Below, piece by piece: positions 1-10,030 of a stretch of DNA of 64,000 nt; within the stretch, counting starts at the first letter, position 1; the number at the start of each line of letters is the position of its first letter. The notes under the pieces were generated by a model that had not been told where the DNA came from, ran no database searches, and was given only the letters and a program-made list of their open reading frames with translations. The stretch comes from Pseudomonas wuhanensis (GTDB lineage Bacteria; Pseudomonadota; Gammaproteobacteria; Pseudomonadales; Pseudomonadaceae), in the NCBI RefSeq assembly GCF_030687395.1, contig NZ_CP117430.1, positions 4,216,001-4,280,000 on the forward strand, read 5' to 3'. The position numbers were made by a program, and so were the translations under genes.

Positions 1-145
1 GCGGCACCCCGTAAGGGCGTGAAATCAAAACCGCTGCTGGGGGGGGCGCGTCCTGGAAGTCGAGCAGTTTCCCAATGAATCCGTTTAATCTCATGGTAAG
101 TCCCTTTGGGCGTTGTCATACATGACCACTCAGTGGTTAGCCAAC

Positions 146-1242
146 CTAAATATGGTCCTTGAGGTAACCGAACTCTTTAATAAACTCGTCCTGTTCGCGT
201 ATCGCCGGTGAGTCTCGATGCACCCGAGGTAACGCTGGAGGAGTCGGGTGTGTAGCCAAGATCGGTAGGAAGGCATCCTTGATTGCACCGAATTGACTCT
301 CCATGACCACATCGCTCTCAACATGCAGAGCATTGACAGACGTGCCAGTTACATTGAATCCGTTCGATAGCAGGCGATCACGCAGTTGCTCACCTTGTTT
401 ACCAAGCCGCTCTTTATCGGTCATCAACAAAATTTTCGTGCCTTTCAGTTCGGGACTCACATTCTTCTCGACGCTCAAGGTACCTGCTGATTGTTTTGCA
501 ATGTGGCCAGCGATACCACCGATTTTCGGATAATGAGCACGCGTTGCTTTTGACGTACTCGGCATTGGCCGATCCAGGATTAGACCAGCCACATTATGGC
601 CGTCTGATTGGGCTTTCGACGCGAGATGTGCGGCAATGGGACCACCCATCGAGTAACCATGTAGTATCACGTCTTCTGCCGGAATCTTCAGCGTCTGGGT
701 CAGGTGCTTGAACATCGCCTCCGCGTCTTGGTACAAGCCTTGCTCACTGGGCGTGCCTTCGCTTTTCCCGAAGCCTCGGTAGTTGACAGCCAGTACATCA
801 ACCCCGTTTTTCTGGTATTTATCTGCTATCGCTGGCGTATGCATCTCTGACGGTGCACCCGACCCGCTAAGTACCAACGCAACTTTTCCGGTTTTTTCAT
901 CAGGACGGGCTTTATAAAAATAGCCTTCTAACTTCCCACCTTTTACTTTTATTGTTACGGGCTCGACTTGTTTCGTGTGGATCGCTTGATTAATCTTCGA
1001 TTGTTGAGCATCTTCAATAAATTTTCTTTCAGTTTCATTTCCAATACCTGATTCCGCATGAACTTTGTCAATCCGATCGAAGGTCGAAAGTTTCCCTCGT
1101 CGCGTTGATTTCTGGGCCTAGGCTCCTGACGTTCAACGTTTTGGTTTTCAACGCGGTCCTGCGCAGAAGGAGCAGTGCCGGAGTCCTCGGGTGGTGAGCT
1201 GTGTAGTCCGATGTACCGGCTGAAAGAAGGAATATTTAACAT
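146..1242 (-). pseudogene. alpha/beta-hydrolase type III effector candidate, frameshifted
   Basis: The gene begins at an ATG at 1242 with an effector-like N-terminus (MLNIPSFSRYIGL, Ser/Pro rich). It shifts frame around 1080-1110 and then continues to a stop at 146. The second frame is open from about 1120, so the intact protein would be about 365 aa. The C-terminal 240 residues are an alpha/beta hydrolase: the nucleophile elbow is GYSMGG (Ser about 76 counted from the alternative start at 877), NYRGFGKSEG precedes it, and a late His sits in NALHVESD. A perfect hrp box lies 127 bp upstream, so I infer an HrpL-regulated secreted hydrolase with unknown substrate. The same first 13 codons recur at 34614. 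Bases 1-145, downstream of the stop, show no gene. The hydrolase fold is confident, the effector role likely; a sequencing error could explain the frameshift. Confidence 0.7.
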
Positions 1243-1368
1243 GAGTGCGTTTCTCGTTCAGGCGTGCGCTTTGCTTTCCATGCGTTAGTTCGCCCCAGTC
1301 ATCGGGTGCCATCGAAGGCACGATGTGCTGATGGACTGCCCGCCATTGTTTCTTGCGGTACCGCTTCA

Positions 1369-1396
1369 TGGGTGGCATAACCTTGAATGCGGTTCC
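1369..1396 (-). promoter_or_regulatory. hrp box (HrpL promoter)
   Basis: Read on the minus strand: GGAACC, 15 bases, CCACCCA, a full match to the P. syringae HrpL consensus GGAACC-N15/16-CCACNNA. It points toward the alpha/beta-hydrolase effector gene that starts at 1242. Confidence 0.85.
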
Positions 1397-1487
1397 ATTG
1401 ACTCGCTCTCATGGAGCTCTTATTCCGGAGCTTGAAAACCGAAAAAATGGCATTCCACTGCGTGGCAAAACCGCCACCCCGCCATTG

Positions 1488-1558
1488 GCAGATCGCGTGA
1501 GCCCATCGCGATGCAATGCGACGGGCTCACGCTATCTGCAAATGACGAGTGGTCATTT
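1488..1558. repeat. two adjacent perfect or near-perfect hairpins
   Basis: A 17-base arm (1488-1504) pairs with 1523-1539 with one mismatch across an 18-base loop. A second 9-base perfect stem with a 5-base loop (GCAAATGAC/GTCATTTGC) follows immediately to about 1558. They lie in the roughly 450-bp non-coding stretch 1243-1690, upstream of the hrp box on the minus strand, where I see no gene. They could be REP-like or the end of a lost mobile element. Confidence 0.5.
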
Positions 1559-1690
1559 GCCCGCTTTAGAGCCGTGTTGCCTGGCCCATGTGCCTGGCCA
1601 GCCTCTGGAACCTCATAAGCCCTTCTGACCACCCACTGAGATTCACGTCGTTTCGTGCGGCCGATTCGATCACTCAGAACAGGCCCAGAC

Positions 1691-2541
1691 CGGTGTTTTG
1701 CAAGGTAGTTGTCGCGTCAGCTGTGTTTTATGCGGCTACTTTCAGTACTGGCAACTCCCTTTCCGGGTTAAGCGTGACAGCCCCGATGGCTGCCAATTAC
1801 GCGTCTCACCTGACCAGCGATGTGGGTGTTGATTACGAGCTTGCTGATACAGCACATGGCGCTTGGCCAAGACCTGTTTATCTTCACCGCGATGACGTTA
1901 AGCCGGGGTTACGAAGCGGATGCGGCTATGGCGGTGCTGGTGGTTGTACCAGAGGATAAAATCACGTACCCAGATCCGTGCTGCGTCCAAATTTTCAAAG
2001 CCGCCAGTCGGCCATTGCGGGCAATATTTCAGGGTTCTAAACAGCGACTCCGAGTAGGGATTATCGTTGCTGACCCGTGGTCGTCCCCGTGAGGGAGTGA
2101 TGCCCAAGTCGTACAGTTTGCTCAGCAACGTCACCGATTTCATCGGCGCGCCGTTGTCCGAGTGCAGCACCAAGGGCCGCCCCGCAAAGCGTTCGGCAAG
2201 TACCGTGCGCTCCATTAGTTCAGCCGCCCGCTCGCCGCTTTCTTGCTCGTAAACCTCCCAGCCCACGGCCTTACGGCTGTAAATGTCCTCAATCAAATAC
2301 AGGTAGTAATACTTTCCACGCACTGGCGAGGGAAGGTAGGTAATGTCCCAAGACCAAACCTGATTGGCGGTGGCGGCACGGTGAGTCGTCGGCGATGCAT
2401 GTTTGTGCGGTGCATGGCTGCGGCCACGACGGTGCTGCTGATTAGCCGCTTTGAGGACGCGATAAAAGGTCGACTCTGAGGCAGGTAACGGTCTTGATCG
2501 GCCAGTATTGGCACGATCTGGCTGGGTGGCAGGCTGACAAA
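1691..2541 (-). mobile_element. inverted partial copy of an IS3-family element (left arm)
   Basis: About 850 bp that is the reverse complement of 3218-4069. It carries the 3' part of an IS3-type OrfB integrase (readable in 1898-2545, minus), with WSWDITYLP, LHSDNGAP and the final Glu region NDNPYSESLFRTLK visible. Only the OrfB part is present, with no OrfA. Both arms share the same frameshift (DQDRYL/ASEST) and the same stop after RFVTPA, so one arm was copied from the other rather than inserted independently. Confidence 0.8.
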
Positions 2542-2543
2542 AC

Positions 2544-4032
2544 ATGTCCGTGGCCGAGTTGTCGCGTCAAGAAGGCATCTCCCCAGCCACCCTGTATGCT
2601 TGGCGCTCCAAGCTCAAAGCAGGAGGCGCCGTGGTGCCCGGAGATAAAAACAGTGCCGATAGCTGGTCGGCTGAAGCCAAGTTCGCAGCGGTATTGCATA
2701 CGGCCACATTGAGCGAAATCGAGCTCAGCGAATACTGTCGCAGCAAGGGCCTGTACCCAGAGCAAATAGCCGCTTAGCGTCAAGCCTGCATCACTGGCCA
2801 GCTGTCAGCTCAGGCGCAACGTCAGCTCGAGCGAGAGCAAGCGCGTGCCGATAAAAAACGCATTGCCGAGCTGGAGCGCGACCTACGCCGCAAGGATAAG
2901 GCGCTGGCAGAAACCGCTGCGATCCTGGTGCTGCGAAAAAAGATGAATGCCTTCTGGGGAAGCGACAACGAGGACGTCTGACCTCGTTGCCAGAACGGCT
3001 ACAACTCGTTGAGCGTTTTAACCATGCTGTGGCTTCTGGGGCGCGTAAAGCGATTGCCAGTGCAGAGATAGGGCTGTCGCTGCGCAGCCTGCAACGCTGG
3101 GCGCTGAGGCCTGTAATGCAGGCCGATATACGCACCACCATGCTACACCCACGACCACTCAATGCCCTGAATGAGCAGGAGCGCTGCGCCATTTTAGAGG
3201 TCTGCAACAGCCCACCATTTGTCAGCCTGCCACCCAGCCAGATCGTGCCAATACTGGCCGATCAAGACCGTTACCTGCCTCAGAGTCGACCTTTTATCGC
3301 GTCCTCAAAGCGGCTAATCAGCAGCACCGTCGTGGCCGCAGCCATGCACCGCACAAACATGCATCGCCGACGACTCACCGTGCCGCCACCGCCAATCAGG
3401 TTTGGTCTTGGGACATTACCTACCTTCCCTCGCCAGTGCGTGGAAAGTATTACTACCTGTATTTGATTGAGGACATTTACAGCCGTAAGGCCGTGGGCTG
3501 GGAGGTTTACGAGCAAGAAAGCGGCGAGCGGGCGGCTGAACTAATGGAGCGCACGGTACTTGCCGAACGCTTTGCGGGGCGGCCCTTGGTGCTGCACTCG
3601 GACAACGGCGCGCCGATGAAATCGGTGACGTTGCTGAGCAAACTGTACGACTTGGGCATCACTCCCTCACGGGGACGACCACGGGTCAGCAACGATAATC
3701 CCTACTCGGAGTCGCTGTTTAGAACCCTGAAATATTGCCCGCAATGGCCGACTGGCGGCTTTGAAAATTTGGACGCAGCACGGATCTGGGTACGTGATTT
3801 TATCCTCTGGTACAACCACCAGCACCGCCATAGCCGCATCCGCTTCGTAACCCCGGCTTAACGTCATCGCGGTGAAGATAAACAGGTCTTGGCCAAGCGC
3901 CATGTGCTGTATCAGCAAGCTCGTAATCAACACCCACATCGCTGGTCAGGTGAGACGCGTAATTGGCAGCCCATCGGGGCTGTCACGCTTAACCCGGAAA
4001 GGGAGTTGCCAGTACTGAAAGTAGCCGCATAA
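2544..4032 (+). pseudogene. IS3-family OrfA/OrfB transposase, three disabling mutations
   Basis: OrfA starts at or before 2544 (its 5' end is cut by the inverted arm) with a helix-turn-helix (RQEGISPATLYAWRSKL). It carries an in-frame TAG at 2775-2777 where related proteins have Trp, then runs to a coiled-coil end near 2980. OrfB follows (HTH near 2987, DDE domain 3300-3860). It has a one-base loss near 3282, so the integrase core is out of frame, and a TAA after RFVTPA (3859-3861) beyond which coding-quality sequence continues to 4032. The right arm 3218-4069 is repeated inverted at 1691-2541. The element cannot make its own transposase. Confidence 0.75.
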
Positions 4033-4080
4033 AACACAGCTGACGCGACAACTACCTTGCAAAACACCGACATCAACGAT

Positions 4081-5024
4081 CTAAGTTTCGACGGTTGAAG
4101 GACTTGGAGACGGTGATTTTACGGCCAATGCTTCGAAGTGGCCGCCCATGTCCAGAATGAACCCTTCTTTGGCATCTGGGTGCTTTGAGCCCTGTATCTC
4201 ATCGAGAACGTGCCCAGGCAGCACCTGAATCACATGGATACGCACTTGCTCATTGGGCGGCTTACCAAAGTTGAGGTTGTCCACGAATCGCTTTGCCAGC
4301 GTGCCGCTCGCCAGCACCATTTGGTCTGGCTCTTCCTCGCCGCCCTCCCTCGCTATACGGAATCTTTCGATAACATCCGCATCGGGTATCCCTTGGGGTC
4401 GCTTACCGCTGGCCATTGCTGATATCTGCCGAGCGGAGATGAAAAAACAGTTGTTCTTTTGCTGGGTAGTTTTGCCGTCGTTCGAAAGCCTTTGAAAGTC
4501 CACGCCGAACGCTTCGTCGTATTGTTGCGCCGTCGCGGTTCGGGCCTGGGTCAGTGCTGTCAGCTGCTCTAGAAAACCGCCTTGAGCAGCAGTTCTGGGG
4601 GACAAGTGCGCTTGCAAGTCGAGTTCTAACCTGTGGGCAAGGTTTGCCAGGCGCGGTTTCGCCCGCCCATAGGCTTCGGCGGTCGCCCGCGGATTGCTTG
4701 CAAAAGAAAGGTTGGGGAACGCGTTCGCGCGCGCCGTGCGCGGGAAGTTATCGGCTCGGGGCGGCGGACCATTCGGCGGCGGTGCACTGTTACTTGGGGT
4801 GTAGGCGGGTTGCTGAGGCATGCCCGGCGGCGGTGTAGGCATAGTGGTACCCTGCTGTGTACGAGCCTTTTTAAACCCCTCGGTAGCGATGCGGCTCAAG
4901 CTTGACCTGCTGGCAAGGAATGCGGTGCGAGCTTGCCTTGCAGCTACGGTATCCTTGGGGGGGCGCGCAGCGGCACCGGCAAACGCCTCGGCAACGGATT
5001 TCCCCAGCGAAAGCAGTACCTTGC
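4081..5024 (-). pseudogene. OTU-like cysteine protease effector, 5' end removed by IS256
   Basis: An open frame runs from the IS256 boundary (about 5024) to a stop at 4081, about 314 codons, with no native start. The first ATG/TTG-type start inside it is at 4899. Features in order (numbered from 4899): Pro-rich linker 20-50; helical segment 70-130; DG at 141-142 and NNCFF with Cys151; GGHFEAL with His254 near the C-terminus. An Asp-Gly before an NxC(F/L)F motif and a late aromatic-flanked His resembles the catalytic layout of OTU deubiquitinases, which is my inference from motif pattern only. Composition (Pro/Ser linker, no signal peptide) fits a type III effector. The promoter and secretion signal are lost, so this copy is probably silent. 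Confidence 0.5.
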
Positions 5025-6378
5025 GAGGGTGTCCCTGATTTTGTGTAAACGGGATTTCTATTAAACCGTTAACAGCCGGTCTTCAAACTGGATACTGAAG
5101 CGATTCAAAGCCGCTTTCCAGTCCCGGATCGGCATTGTCCACTTTTTGCTGATGTTGTTCAGCGCCAGATAAAACAGCTTCATAACCGCCTCATCGGTCG
5201 GAAATGACGCACGCGTTTTTATCACTTTTCGCAGGCTCATGTTGATCGATTCGATAGCATTGGTGGTGTAGATCACCTTGCGAATTTCGGCTGGATAGTC
5301 AAAAAACGGGATCACCCGAGCCCAGTTTCGTCGCCATGACAGGCTGATTGATTGGTACTCGGCGTCCCATTTTGCCTCAAATTCGCAGAGCCGTTGCTCA
5401 GCCAGCTCGGCGGTGGCTGAGGTGTAAATCAGCTTGAGATCAGCCGCACTTCTTTCTGCCGCCGTTTCCACGATACGAAGTTCAAACTGTTGCGCACCAT
5501 GTGCACGATGCACAGCTGAACGACGGCTTTCGGGTAAACCGTTTCAATCGCCTCTGGGAAGCCTTTGAGGCCGTCCACGCAGGCAATGAGATGTCCTGCA
5601 CGCCCCGATTCTTGAGTTCAGTTACCACTTGCAGCCAGAATTTGGCGCCTTCGGTTTGCGCGATCCACAAGCCCAGCACTTCCTTGTGCCCCGCCATATT
5701 GACGCCGAGGCCAGGTAAACCGCCTTGTTGCGCACGGCGCCGGGCATCGCGCACTTTGACGTGAATGCAGTCCAGGTAGAGATCGGGTACAGCGCGTCCA
5801 GCGGTCGGGGCCAGAGCTTGACCTCGTCACTCACGCGTCGGTAATCGCCGGGATCAGGCTGGGAGAGACCTCTGTGCCGTACATCTCCTGCAAGTGCGCC
5901 TGAATTTCTCTGACACTTAAACCGCGAGCGTAGAGAGAAATAACTTTGTCATCGAAGCCCGTCCAGCGGGTTTGATGCTTGGCCACCAGCTGCGGCTCGA
6001 AGGAGGACTGGCGGTCGCGAGGTATGTCCAGCGGCAGTTCGCCGAAGTCGCCCTTTAGGGTTTTACCGCTGTGACCGTTGCGCGCATTGGCGGCAGCGTT
6101 GGTGATCGCTGCGCTTTTGTCGTGCCCCAGGTGTTCGGTCATTTCGGCTTCAAGGGCCCGCTCGACCAGCATCTTGGTGAGCTGTTTGAGCAGGCCGTTT
6201 TCACCGATGAGGTCCTCGGGCTTTTTGTAATTGGTCAGCAGGCTATCGGCCAATTTAACCAGTTCAGGATCAGGCTTGACTCGTTTGGCGCGCTTGGGTT
6301 TTGGCTCGGTCATTGGATTTCCTTGGGGTAGGCAGTCTCCTGCCAAATGACCGTTTACACAAAACTAATTACACCCTC
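5025..6378 (-). mobile_element. IS256-family element, copy 1 (degenerate)
   Basis: Bounded by imperfect terminal repeats: GAGGGTGTCCCTGATTTTGT at 5025 and the complement of GAGGGTGTAATTAGTTTTGT ending at 6378. It is 1354 bp against 1358 bp for the intact copy at 43475-44832. The transposase is on the minus strand. No target duplication is evident. It truncates the OTU-like effector on one side and an IS21 istA on the other. Confidence 0.85.
5061..6313 (-). pseudogene. IS256-family transposase, multiply frameshifted
   Basis: The N-terminal 160 residues (start ATG about 6313, MTEPKPKRAKRVK) read cleanly to 5831. The middle and C-terminal parts (5482-5754, 5061-5513) are in other frames compared with the intact 418-aa protein encoded at 43540. 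Net loss is about 4 bp. The recognisable mutator-type motifs (KAVYLA, NAIESIN, FPTDEAVMKLFYLAL) are intact but split, so the gene is dead. Confidence 0.85.
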
Positions 6379-6877
6379 GGCGAGTGGCCAGCCACCTGTT
6401 GCTCCCGCGGCGCGGCGCCTACAGCACCCAGAGCGAACACATGCCTGCCTCGCACAAGGCCCATCGCGACTGGACACCCCAGCGCCTGCTCGACTGGGGC
6501 GAACGGATCGGCCCGCACGTCCGGCAGATCGTCGAACATCAACTGACCCACAAACCCCATCCGGAGATGGGCTACCGCTCCTGCCTGGGCCTGCTCTCGC
6601 TGACCCGTCAGTACGGCAACGAGCGCCTTGAAGCGGCGGCATCGCGCCGTCCAGCTGCGCGCGCTCAACAGCCGCACCGTGCGCAACCTGCTCAAGCAAG
6701 GCCTTGACCAGCACCTGCTGCCCAAGGCCACCGCTGTACATCCCGCCCGCCACGAGAACGTGCGCGGTGCTGACTATTACACCCAAAAGGAGCTGTTCAA
6801 TGATGACGCAACACACGCTTAATCAGTTGCACCACCTGCGGCTCAGCGGCATGGCCACTGCGCTGGAAGAGCAATGG
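6379..6877 (+). pseudogene. IS21-family istA 3' end and istB 5' end
   Basis: From the IS256 edge, an IstA C-terminus is readable (LLPRRGAYSTQSEHMPASH onward), shifted by one frame near 6640 and ending at 6822. IstB starts at 6800 (MMTQHTLNQLHHLRLSGM) with the usual overlap and is cut at 6877 by an IS3 fragment. Only scars of an IS21-type element remain. Confidence 0.75.
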
Positions 6878-7030
6878 TGTAGTGGTCTAATGAAACCGGA
6901 CACCCATTTAGGCGAGAATGCTCGCCAGATCGAGGTGTCAGATGACCAAACAACGCCGTTCCTTTACTCTGAATTCAAGCGCGAGGCTGCCGACCTCGTG
7001 CTCAAACAAAACTACAGCTACATCGAAGCC
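6878..7030 (+). mobile_element. IS3 element 5' fragment
   Basis: It starts with the terminal repeat TGTAGTGGTCTAATGAAACC, identical to the end of the intact IS3 at 21628-22862, and contains the first part of OrfA (MTKQRRSF...YIEA) with a small frameshift. It ends abruptly at GAAGCC, where IS630 sequence begins. Confidence 0.85.
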
Positions 7031-7928
7031 TTCCACGGCGTTTAGCCACGAAGCACTGGTCGGCGTGAAGTGCTGTTTGAAACGCGGGTGCTTCTCCAGC
7101 CATTGCTTGATGGCCGGTGTTTTTTGCGTCGAGCTGTTGTCCAGAATCACATGCAGATCAAGCTCTGCGGGCGTCGCGCGGTCGATCTGTCGCAGGAAGG
7201 CCAGAAACTCTTTAGCCCGATGGCGTTGGGTTATCCGCCCGATAACCTGGCCGGTCAGGATGTCAAAAGCGGCATACAGACTGGCGGCGCCATGGTGTTT
7301 GTAATCATGCGTGCGTCGCTCGATCTGGCCAGGGCGTAGGGGCAACATCGGTTGCGTGCGACCCAGTGCCTGGATCTGCGTTTTCTCATCAACCGACAGC
7401 ACGATGGCGTTATCCGGCGGGTTCAGATAAAGCCCGACGATATCGACGACCTAATCGGCAAAATGCAGATCGTTGCTGATCTTGAACGTTTTCAAACGAT
7501 GGGGTTTAAGGTCGGAAGAGGCCCAGACTTGTCGCACTTGCCAAGCCTTAACGGTGGCATATTTGGCCATCAAGCGCACACTCCAATGCGTCGCTTCACG
7601 AGGCACGCGCTGGGTGGTCAGGGTAAGAATCTCCTTCATTTTTTGAGTGCTGAGTTTGCGAGGCTGGCCACTTCGAGGCAGGTCGCTCAAGACCTCAAGA
7701 CCTCAAGACCGCCTCCAGGTAGCGCTCTCGCCATTTGAACACCACCGGCGCTGAGACCTGGAGCTGATGGCTGACGTCTTTAGGCGTTAATCCATCCGCC
7801 AATAACAGCAGAATTCCGGCCCGCTGCCCGAGACGTTGTGGCAGCGAGTCCATCCGCGACCAGCCGTGTGGTGTCGCTTGTTCAGATGGCGTTAAAACGA
7901 ATGGGGCGGTGGGTTTGGCCATGCGCAC
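7031..7928 (-). pseudogene. IS630-family transposase, broken and truncated
   Basis: Starting at 7928 (MRMAKPTAPFVLTPSEQ), the N-terminal HTH part reads to 7695, then shifts at a triplicated 8-bp repeat. The middle part reads 7690-7451 and ends in a TAG (HFAD*). The DDE catalytic part follows in frame (LSVDEKTQIQAL; LHVILDNSST; FTPTSASWLNAVE), and the element is cut just after that third motif at about 7031. At least one frameshift, one nonsense codon and one truncation make it inactive. Confidence 0.85.
7686..7709. repeat. 8-bp tandem repeat (CTCAAGAC x3)
   Basis: Three perfect head-to-tail units inside the IS630 transposase gene. The frame changes exactly here, consistent with slipped-strand expansion having broken the gene. 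Confidence 0.85.
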
Positions 7929-8152
7929 TACTGCTCAGTGAGGTCGAAGTCTGGTCTGTATATCGACATGTTCTTCGATAATCGACCTAACCGCTCAGAA
8001 TACTAGGCTTGCGCGTACTGTAGTTGCGCTTTCCATTGAACCGGTCATGCACCTGCTGCATTACGTTCTTGAAGAGCGTTCACTGGGTTTTACCTGGACG
8101 CCGTGCAACACTCTGAAAACAAATTACAAGATCGCGACGTTATGGGGGTGGC

Positions 8153-8836
8153 ATGAGTTTATTTACAGATGATTTCGATTCGCTAGTGGAGTCGCGCAAA
8201 GCGATTCGGGCTTTTCTAACGAAGCCAGTACCTCGGGAGTTAATTACCAACATAATTGATGTGGCGCGTTTGGCTCCGAGCAACTCAAACACACAACCGT
8301 GGACAGTACACATAATTACGGGGAGGGCCAAGCGGGATCTCAGTGCATTGTTGGGAGTTGCCCATATTGACCCTCTTACAAAACCTCTCGTACATCTCCC
8401 TGACAACCTTTCGCAGAAGTATCGCACACGTCAAGAGCAGTTTGGGGCGCTGTTTTATGGCGTCCAGAATGTGGATAAGTGTGACGTTAACGCCCGCTCT
8501 AAGGTGACTAGTCGAAATTTTGAGTTCTTCGGGGCGCCCGTAGGTCTGATTTTTACTGTTGAGATGAACCTTAAAAAATACAGTTGGATGGATTACGGTA
8601 TGTTCCTCCAGACTCTGATGCTCGCTGCGCAGTCTCGAGGACTGGCCACCTGTCCTCAAGTTTCATTCGCTCGATTCCAGACGGTTATTGCTGATTTCCT
8701 GAAACTTGAAAACGATCAGGAAATTGTCTGTGCCATGTCATTGGGTTACGCAGATGAAAGCTCTCCGCTGAACCAGATGCGTATGCCACGCGAGTCCACG
8801 CATGACTTCACTCATTTTATTGGCTTTGATCAATAG
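8153..8836 (+). CDS. nitroreductase-family protein (PnbA-like)
   Basis: A 227-aa FMN-dependent nitroreductase. The N-terminal SRKAIRAFL supplies the Arg/Ser that bind FMN phosphate; LAPSNSNTQPW is the typical family motif (about 41-51); DYGMFLQTLMLAAQSRGLATCPQ is the dimer/flavin segment; the C-terminus is normal length. The start ATG follows GGGGGTGG. The enzyme would reduce nitroaromatic groups at the expense of NAD(P)H. About 11 kb away, beyond IS insertions and an effector island, lie an FMN reductase remnant, a LysR gene and a PnbB-like gene, so I infer a former 4-nitrobenzoate reductase (PnbA) neighbourhood. Substrate assignment is inference; family membership is firm. Confidence 0.8.
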   Translation: MSLFTDDFDSLVESRKAIRAFLTKPVPRELITNIIDVARLAPSNSNTQPWTVHIITGRAKRDLSALLGVAHIDPLTKPLVHLPDNLSQKYRTRQEQFGALFYGVQNVDKCDVNARSKVTSRNFEFFGAPVGLIFTVEMNLKKYSWMDYGMFLQTLMLAAQSRGLATCPQVSFARFQTVIADFLKLENDQEIVCAMSLGYADESSPLNQMRMPRESTHDFTHFIGFDQ

Positions 8837-8965
8837 TCAGTTTTTTTTGGCCCATTCTCTTATTAAAGTGAAGGCGGTTGCAGGAGCTAAGTGCAACACG
8901 GTTATTGGATTGAAGTGGGCGCATCGTGCCGCATAGCCATGGCCTTTTGCATCACCTTACTCATC

Positions 8966-10030
8966 CTGAATTCATAGAATAACTGCAACGCTTGAAACGA
9001 GAGGCAGAGAGCCAGCCACCGGTAGAATCCAGGCTCTCACACCAAAGGATTCAAGCGCAGATGACCACGCCTTACCGGCAGCTAACTCAGGGCCAACGTT
9101 ACCAGATTGAGGCTGGCCTGAGGGCCAAAGAGAGCCAAGCCAGCATCGCTAAACAGGTGGGCGTGCATCCTTCGACGATCAGCCGTGAGGTTCGCCGTAA
9201 CAGCCCTAAAAAGATTTACATGGCGGTTTGTGCGACCCATGAAAGTGATGCTCGGCGAGCCGGAGCGCGTAAGTTTTGCAAGCCGCTTACCTGGCTGAGC
9301 CATCACCTGGCGATATGGCTCAAGCATGGGATGAGCCCGGAACAGATTGCTCATCGGTTGAAGCAAGAGAGGCCGGATCAGACGGTCAGTCACGAGTGGA
9401 TTTATCGGTTTATTGCCAGCGACCAACGAGGTGGCGGCGAGCTTTATACGCATCTTCGCCACCGTCGAAAGCGCTACCGTAAACGCTATGGAAGCCACGA
9501 TCGGCGGGGGCTGTTGCGAAATTGGGTGTCTATCACCGAGCGCCCTGAGAAGGTCGAAACCCGAGAGCGGCTGTGGGGATTGGGAAGGAGACACGGTGCA
9601 TGGTGTGGGCGGTAATCTGGTCACCCTGGTTGAGCGTAAAAGCGGTTATCTTAGCGCTTACCCGGTCAAGCGCCGAACTCGCCGTCAAGTCTCCCGGGCG
9701 ATCAACTTACAGTTCAAAGGGCATGTGGTGCACACACTGACGTTGGACAACGGCAAGGAGTTTGCCGGTCATGAGCACATCGCGCGCAAGAGCCGTTGCC
9801 AGGTGTATTTTGCCGATCCGTATTCATCCTGCCAGCGCGGCACGAATGAAAATACCAACGGTTTGCTCCGCCAGTATTTTCCCAAGGGTAGCGACTTCAG
9901 CAAGCTGACCGTTGCCGCCGTAAACCGGGTGGTCGCGCAGATCAATTTACGCCCGCGCAAACGCTTGGGCTGGAAGACACCGTACGAAGTGTATGCAGGG
10001 GTGAGCGTTGCACTTATGTGTTGAATTCAG
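8966..10030 (+). mobile_element. IS30-family element B, copy 1
   Basis: Terminal repeats CTGAATTCATAGAATAACTG at 8966 and the complement of CTGAATTCAACACATAAGTG ending at 10030. It is inserted inside IS30-A copy 1; the 4-base sequence CATC flanks both ends. It encodes one transposase, frameshifted in this copy. Confidence 0.85.
9061..10024 (+). pseudogene. IS30-B transposase with one frameshift
   Basis: The start ATG at 9061 opens with the IS30 HTH (LTQGQRYQIEAGL...HPSTISREVRRN). A one-base insertion near 9573 (ERL(W)GDWEGD) shifts frame, and the DDE domain continues to 10024 with GDWEGDTV, LTLDNGKEF and QRGTNENTNGLLRQYFPKG all intact. Restoring one base would give a full transposase. Confidence 0.85.

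Noticed and set aside
1353..2092. Several 60-120 codon ORFs on plus between 1353 and 2092
   Set aside because: They run across hairpins and antisense to the IS3 OrfB arm; no protein resemblance.
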